NCBI GenBank assembly: GCA_049658145.1
Contig: JBASOJ010000106.1
Coordinates: 1 to 26,066, forward strand
Direction of reading: 5' to 3'
From: UBA6100 sp049658145
Lineage (GTDB): Bacteria; Actinomycetota; Coriobacteriia; Anaerosomatales; Anaerosomataceae
Length of the DNA stretch: 26,066 bases
Shown here one piece after another: positions 22,457 to 26,066 of the stretch. The position numbers and the translations under genes were made by a program. Each line of letters starts with the position of its first letter. The first letter of the stretch is position 1. A model generated the notes under the pieces. It made no database searches. It was not told the DNA's origin and was given only the letters and a program-made list of their open reading frames with translations.

Positions 22457-23436
22457 TGCGACGGGCACGGATCGCCGCGCTGTTGCTCCTTGGAGTCCTC
22501 ATGGGGGGCACGCTCGGCTACATGCTCATCGAGCGATGGAGTCTGCTCGACAGCGTGTATATGACCGTCATCACGGTCGCCACGGTCGGCTTCCGGGAAG
22601 TGCATACGCTGTCCGATGCGGGGCAGTGGTTCACCATCGCGCTCATCTTCGCGGGCGTGGGCGGCATCGCGTACTCGATCGGCACGATCGCCGAGTTCAT
22701 GGTCGAGGGACCACTGGTCGAACTGCTGGAGGGACGACGCATGGCGAAGCGTATTCGGGAGCTGAGCGATCACTACGTGGTCGTTGGTATGGGACGCGTC
22801 GGGTCGGTCGTGTGCCAGACTCTGGCGGCCCAGGGCGTGACGTTCATCGTCGTCGACCAGGACGACGAGTGCATCGAACTCGCCGAGGAGCACGGATGGC
22901 TGTACTTGCAGGGAGATGCCACGAGCGAGGAAGTGCTCGAAGCAGCGGGCGTGACCAGGGCCAGGGGCCTGGTCACGGCTCTCGATACGGACGCGGACAA
23001 CCTGTTCGTATCCCTCACAGCCCGAGGCATGAATCCGGCGCTCTACATCGTCGCACGGTCATCCACGGTGGCATCCGAGAGCAAGATCCTCAAGGCCGGA
23101 GCCGATCGCGTGATCACCCCGAACGTGATCGGCGGCCGGCGGATGGCGACGAGCCTGCTCGACCCGCTCGTTGCCGACTATCTCGACATCGTCACCCATA
23201 CCGATGAGCTCGAATACCGGCTGGAGACCATGTCCATCGGTGCCGACTCGCAGGTCGTGGGCCAGCCCATCCGAGCGGTCCGCATCCGGGATATGACTGG
23301 TGCGTTCATCCTCGCCATCGCCGATGGCGAGGCGATGGACCGAAACCCATCGCCCACCAGGGTGCTGTGTGCCGGGGACCGGATCGTCGCACTAGGGACG
23401 CGCAGTCAGCTCGATGCGCTCGCCGAGATGCTGTAG
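22456..23436 (+). CDS. TrkA/RCK-domain potassium channel with unusual filter
   Basis: A 326-residue two-TM ion channel: TM1 about 4-24, pore helix about 30-43, TM2 about 57-82, then an RCK (TrkA-N) Rossmann domain with VVVGMGRVGSVV and VVDQDD, and a TrkA-C domain (about 240-326, MSIGADSQVVGQPI). Such channels let K+ through and are gated by nucleotides, Ca2+ or c-di-AMP at the RCK domains. The selectivity filter, normally TVGYGD or TVGFGE, reads TVGFRE (T43-E48), with arginine in place of the second glycine. This could change conductance or selectivity. The ATG at 22456 overlaps the hpt stop. The downstream apt has its own ribosome site and probably its own promoter. Confidence 0.9.
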   Translation: MRRARIAALLLLGVLMGGTLGYMLIERWSLLDSVYMTVITVATVGFREVHTLSDAGQWFTIALIFAGVGGIAYSIGTIAEFMVEGPLVELLEGRRMAKRIRELSDHYVVVGMGRVGSVVCQTLAAQGVTFIVVDQDDECIELAEEHGWLYLQGDATSEEVLEAAGVTRARGLVTALDTDADNLFVSLTARGMNPALYIVARSSTVASESKILKAGADRVITPNVIGGRRMATSLLDPLVADYLDIVTHTDELEYRLETMSIGADSQVVGQPIRAVRIRDMTGAFILAIADGEAMDRNPSPTRVLCAGDRIVALGTRSQLDALAEML

Positions 23437-23460
23437 GGCGAAGCCCGGCGGTCGCTGCGC

Positions 23461-23466
23461 TACACT
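23461..23466 (+). promoter_or_regulatory. Candidate -10 box upstream of apt
   Basis: TACACT, 32 bases before the apt start in the 62-base gap; preceded by GCGC, with no visible -35 match. Its likeness to the mltG and coiled-coil gene boxes supports it. Confidence 0.35.
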
Positions 23467-23498
23467 AGGGCAAACATCCAAGACACTAGGAGGAGCGC

Positions 23499-24014
23499 GT
23501 GGACCTCGAGCAGTACATCAGGGATATTCCGGACTTCCCCAAAGAGGGCGTCGTCTTCAAGGACATCACACCGCTGCTCGCCAGTGCGGAGGGTTTCCGC
23601 GGAGCCATCGACACGATCACCGCGGAGTATGCCGATGCCGGCGTCACGAAGGTCATGGGAGCCGAAGCGCGCGGGTTCATCTTCGGCGGCGCTCTGGCCT
23701 ACAAGCTCGGAGCCGGCTTCATCCCCGCACGCAAGCCGGGCAAGCTTCCATGGAACACCACGTCGCATTCCTACGCCCTCGAGTACGGGACGGACTCACT
23801 CGAAGTGCACACGGACGCGTTCACGGCCGATGATGTGGTGCTGATCGTCGACGACGTCCTCGCCACGGGCGGTACCGCTGCCGCCAAGGCCATGCTCGTG
23901 GAGAAGATGGGTGCCTCGGTGGCCGGATTCGCGTTCTTGATCGAGCTCGATTTCCTGGAGGGCCGGGCGAAGCTCGGCGACCCGAAGATCATCTCGCTCA
24001 TCCACGTCGCCTGA
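23499..24014 (+). CDS. apt: Adenine phosphoribosyltransferase
   Basis: A purine-salvage enzyme making AMP from adenine and PRPP. The 171-residue product is standard length and has IRDIPDFPKEGVVFKDITPLL, GAEARGFIFGGALAYKLGAGFIPARKPGKLPW and the PRPP loop VVLIVDDVLATGGTAAA. The GTG at 23499 follows an AGGAGGAG ribosome site. It is followed by a convergent gene across a 64-base gap with a hairpin. In some Gram-positive bacteria apt is beside relA; no relA is visible before the window turns to envelope genes. Confidence 0.97.
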   Translation: MDLEQYIRDIPDFPKEGVVFKDITPLLASAEGFRGAIDTITAEYADAGVTKVMGAEARGFIFGGALAYKLGAGFIPARKPGKLPWNTTSHSYALEYGTDSLEVHTDAFTADDVVLIVDDVLATGGTAAAKAMLVEKMGASVAGFAFLIELDFLEGRAKLGDPKIISLIHVA

Positions 24015-24033
24015 CTGTATCCCGTGCCCACCT

Positions 24034-24068
24034 GAACGGCTTGCCGGCATCCGTCGGGCGGGCCGTTC
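24034..24068. terminator. Hairpin between convergent apt and RlpA-like genes
   Basis: GAACGGC (24034-24040) pairs perfectly with GCCGTTC (24062-24068), with a further short GCC/GGC inside the loop. It fills the gap between the two stop codons. No U-run follows on either strand, so termination is inferred from position. Confidence 0.4.
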
Positions 24069-24078
24069 GTGCATCTGG

Positions 24079-25200
24079 TCACTGGACCGGGAGTACGAAC
24101 TCCACCTGCACCGCCGAGACTCCGGAGAAGCCGAGCGCTTGCGCCGCGGCTTTGGAGAGGTCGAGGTCCCGGCCGTCGATATACGGGCCGCGGTCGTTCA
24201 CGTACACGATGACGCGTCGCTCGCCGCGAGTGAGCGCGAGCACCGTGCCGAAGGGCAGCGTGCGCGACGCGCAGGTCAGATCATCCTCGTTGAAGATCTG
24301 TCCCGAGGCGGTGCCCCGGCCGTTGAAGCCCGGTCCGTACCAGCTGCACACCGCGGACATCGTGCGGCCAGTGGACTGGTACGAGCGCGGCATGTAGGCG
24401 GAGATGAGGTAGGACTGGCCCGGGTGCGTGTCCACCGAAGCTGAGGCGCGGGGGATGGTGGTGCCGACGGGGATCGAGGCGCCCCGCCATTGCTGTCGGG
24501 CCGAGGCGGTGAGCTGGCGGGCCTGGAGGAGTGCGTCGCGGGCCTGCACGGTGAGTTGCGCGACCAGGGCCTCCTGCTCGGCGAGTAAGACGCTCAGTGC
24601 GGCGACGCGGTCCTCCTGGACGTTCTTGAGCGATCGGTCCTGCGCCTGAAGGTCAGCGAGCACCGACTGCTGATACCGGGCGTTGGATGCCGCCACCGTG
24701 AGATCCGAGACCATCCGTCCGTCGTCCTCGGCGATACGGGTGAGCACGGCCGCCCGGGAGACGAGTTCGGTGAGTGAATCGGATGTGAGCAGGATGGTCA
24801 GCGGGTCGATCGCGCCGTGTTTGTAGACAGCGACCAGGCGGACACGGAAGCGGTCCTCGGCTTCGGCCAGGATCTCTTCGGCGGCATCGGCCGCGGCCTG
24901 CTGTTCGAGCAGCCGTTCGGTGGTGACCGCGAGACGTGCCTCCAGGGCTCGCGTGTCCTCGTCCAGCGCGGTGATCTGGGACTCCAGATCGAGTGCGCGA
25001 GCGGTGGCCGCGTCGATATCTCCCTGGATGCCGCTGAGGTCCGCGGCAAGGTGCGCGAAGGGGATGGCGAGGGTCTCGGGCATGGGTGTCGGGGTCGTGG
25101 GCGCGGATGGCTCGGGCGTGACCGGCTGGGCATGAGCGGGTGTGACGAAGGCGAGGAGCGCGATCGCCGCAGCGGCGCCGATGAGGCGGAACCTGCGCAT
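24079..25200 (-). CDS. Secreted coiled-coil protein with RlpA-like double-psi barrel
   Basis: A 373-residue exported protein. Signal peptide about 1-25 ends AHA; residues about 50-225 are a PcsB-type coiled coil with the family break YKHGAIDPLTILLTSDSLTELVSR; residues about 285-372 are an RlpA-like barrel with CSWYGPGFNGRGTASGQIFN, RTLPFGTVL, VNDRGPYIDGRDLDLS and AAAQALGF. RlpA proteins are septal peptidoglycan binders or lytic transglycosylases. The RlpA TAAHRTLP histidine is serine here (TCASRTLP), which may remove lytic activity. ATG 25200 is four bases from a GGAGG site; GTG 25203 is too close. It diverges from a related coiled-coil gene at 25361. The coiled coil may serve as an FtsEX-style activation arm, as for PcsB; that is inference. 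Confidence 0.9.
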   Translation of the reverse strand: MRRFRLIGAAAAIALLAFVTPAHAQPVTPEPSAPTTPTPMPETLAIPFAHLAADLSGIQGDIDAATARALDLESQITALDEDTRALEARLAVTTERLLEQQAAADAAEEILAEAEDRFRVRLVAVYKHGAIDPLTILLTSDSLTELVSRAAVLTRIAEDDGRMVSDLTVAASNARYQQSVLADLQAQDRSLKNVQEDRVAALSVLLAEQEALVAQLTVQARDALLQARQLTASARQQWRGASIPVGTTIPRASASVDTHPGQSYLISAYMPRSYQSTGRTMSAVCSWYGPGFNGRGTASGQIFNEDDLTCASRTLPFGTVLALTRGERRVIVYVNDRGPYIDGRDLDLSKAAAQALGFSGVSAVQVEFVLPVQ

Positions 25201-25235
25201 CACACCTCCGCTCCCACGCTCCGGTGACGCGCTCG

Positions 25236-25248
25236 AGCATCCATGCTA
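25236..25248 (-). promoter_or_regulatory. Dyad overlapping candidate -10 of the RlpA-like gene
   Basis: AGCAT-CC-ATGCT (25236-25247) is a perfect 5-bp inverted repeat. On the minus strand TGATAGCAT (TAGCAT at 25248-25243) is a possible extended -10 within it. A regulator bound there could control this promoter; no experimental support. Confidence 0.3.
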
Positions 25249-25271
25249 TCAGAAGCCGCATCGGCGCACTG

Positions 25272-25280
25272 TGGTACACT
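25272..25280 (+). promoter_or_regulatory. Extended -10 promoter of the PcsB-like gene
   Basis: TGGTACACT fits TGnTAnAcT, 81 bases before the ATG at 25361. No -35 is apparent. It lies about 27 bases from the divergent -10 of the RlpA-like gene. Confidence 0.42.
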
Positions 25281-25285
25281 GGAAG

Positions 25286-25328
25286 CTGCGGAGGCGGAGT
25301 ATCGGCGGCCTCTGCGGACGGCCTCTGA
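25286..25328 (+). promoter_or_regulatory. Leader hairpin with duplicated 3' arm
   Basis: GCGGAGGC (25288-25295) pairs with GCCTCTGC (25308-25315) through one G-U, extendable by two pairs. CGGCCTCTG occurs twice (25306-25314 and 25319-25327), so the 5' arm has two competing partners. This could be an mRNA switch or simply a stabilising hairpin. Confidence 0.3.
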
Positions 25329-25360
25329 ACACACCATCATCTGCAGCACGGAGGTTCCAG

Positions 25361-26066
25361 ATGCGGATCGCCACCGCATATGTGTCCCGAACAGGGATCG
25401 TGGTCCTGGCGCTCTCCCTCATCATCTCTGCCGTGCCCTCGGCTGCGTTCTGCGCGCCCAACACGCCCGAGATCGAGGCGAAGCAGGCCGAGGCCATATC
25501 CGCGCAGGCCGAGCTCGAACGCATGAACGTCGAACTCGAGATCCGCGTGGAGGAGTACAATGCGATCAGCGAGTCCCTCGATCTGACGCGCGAGGAGATC
25601 TTGGTCACCCGGGCGGAGCTCGATCGGGCGCGCGAGGACCTGGAGACCGCCCGCACCACGCTCTCGCAGCGAGCGACGAGCATCTACAAAGGCGGCAGCA
25701 CGAGCGCGCTCGAGGTCTTCCTCGGCGCCCGCTCGTTCACCGACTTCCTGACGCTCCTGGACCTCGCGGTGCGCATCAGTCAGGCGGATGCGGACATGGT
25801 CTCCGAGGTGAAGGACGCGAAGTCCCGCGTCGAGTCCACGGCGCTCGCGCTCGAGCAGCGCCAGGCCGAGCAGGTGGTGCTGCAGTCCGAAGCCGAGGCG
25901 CGCGCAGCGGCGATCCAGGCCGACGTCGAGGCCCAGGGGCGATTCGTGGGCCAGCTCAACGGGGAGGTCAAGACGCTCATCGCTGCCGAGGAGGAACGTC
26001 AGCGCCAGCTCGCCGAGGAGCGTGCACGCCAGGCCGCCGCGGCCGCGGCAGCGCGCGGAGGTTCCG
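25361..26066 (+). CDS. Secreted PcsB-type coiled-coil protein, probable peptidoglycan hydrolase (3' partial)
   Basis: The frame is open from ATG 25361 (GGAGG seven bases upstream) to the window end, giving 235 residues. A signal peptide covers about 1-32 (IVVLALSLIISAVPSAAFCA). The rest is long coiled coil, rich in Glu, Ala, Gln and Arg, with the PcsB-type break at about 111-145, YKGGSTSALEVFLGARSFTDFLTLL. It ends in an Ala-rich hinge (RQAAAAAAARGG), the usual link to a C-terminal NlpC/P60, CHAP or M23 domain, which would lie past the window. Family members are FtsEX-activated cell-wall hydrolases or their regulators. The coiled coil is related to that of the divergent gene at 24079-25200. 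The enzyme class cannot be stated without the missing end. Confidence 0.85.
   Translation, partial: MRIATAYVSRTGIVVLALSLIISAVPSAAFCAPNTPEIEAKQAEAISAQAELERMNVELEIRVEEYNAISESLDLTREEILVTRAELDRAREDLETARTTLSQRATSIYKGGSTSALEVFLGARSFTDFLTLLDLAVRISQADADMVSEVKDAKSRVESTALALEQRQAEQVVLQSEAEARAAAIQADVEAQGRFVGQLNGEVKTLIAAEEERQRQLAEERARQAAAAAAARGGS

Noticed and set aside
25281..25360. ydaO-type c-di-AMP riboswitch before the PcsB-like gene
   Set aside because: Such riboswitches control wall hydrolases in actinobacteria, but the 80-base leader is too short and lacks the conserved core.
1..26066. Mobile elements, CRISPR arrays, tRNA or rRNA genes
   Set aside because: No transposase or integrase motifs, no regularly spaced repeats and no cloverleaf-like or rRNA-like sequence noticed on either strand.

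Overview
The window is GC-rich, densely coded bacterial chromosome with no rRNA, tRNA, insertion sequence or CRISPR that I can see. It suggests an anaerobic actinobacterium, most likely a Coriobacteriia/Anaerosomatales-type lineage. The pointers are a GarA-like FHA gene next to an FtsR-like MerR gene (an actinobacterial synteny), an RsiG-like anti-sigma protein (an actinobacterial family), a two-subunit glycine decarboxylase, and a phenylacetate-CoA ligase paired with a double-ACT protein. The species assignment is inference.

Layout. 1-2115: the end of a HepT-type toxin gene faces an ABC-F ATPase gene across a strong hairpin. 2475-7951: mltG, corA, a CDP-alcohol phosphatidyltransferase gene and a large sugar-nucleotidyltransferase/pseudo-phosphohexomutase gene run on the + strand. 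8083-11715: a VanW protein gene, then a phenylacetate-CoA ligase and an ACT-domain protein. 11697-12931 (minus): a type IV pilin-like gene followed by a membrane protein with a degenerate GGDEF domain. 13122-19502: a D,D-carboxypeptidase gene runs directly into gcvT-gcvH-gcvPA-gcvPB and a lipoate/octanoate transferase gene, an apparently complete glycine cleavage cassette except for the L protein. 19641-23436: a tightly packed eight-gene cluster, rsiG-like, a small unknown, garA-like, ftsR-like, a PD-(D/E)XK-like protein, hpt, and a TrkA-type ion channel. 23499-24014: apt. 24079-26066: two divergent secreted coiled-coil proteins, one with an RlpA-like barrel; the second is cut by the window end.

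Together the genes cover envelope growth (mltG, dacA, vanW, the RlpA- and PcsB-like proteins, phospholipid and sugar-nucleotide enzymes), one-carbon metabolism, purine salvage and a signalling block. The most interesting reading is a possible c-di-GMP/sigma-WhiG circuit. A single-motif RsiG homologue (19641-19952) lies in the same window as a pilin/degenerate-GGDEF operon whose upstream DNA holds a WhiG/FliA-like promoter match (TCAA-N16-GCCGACAC, minus strand, 13022 to 12995). Other oddities are a GarA homologue with a zinc ribbon where the phospho-switch tail should be, a sugar-nucleotidyltransferase with a catalytically dead mutase half, and a potassium-channel filter reading TVGFR.
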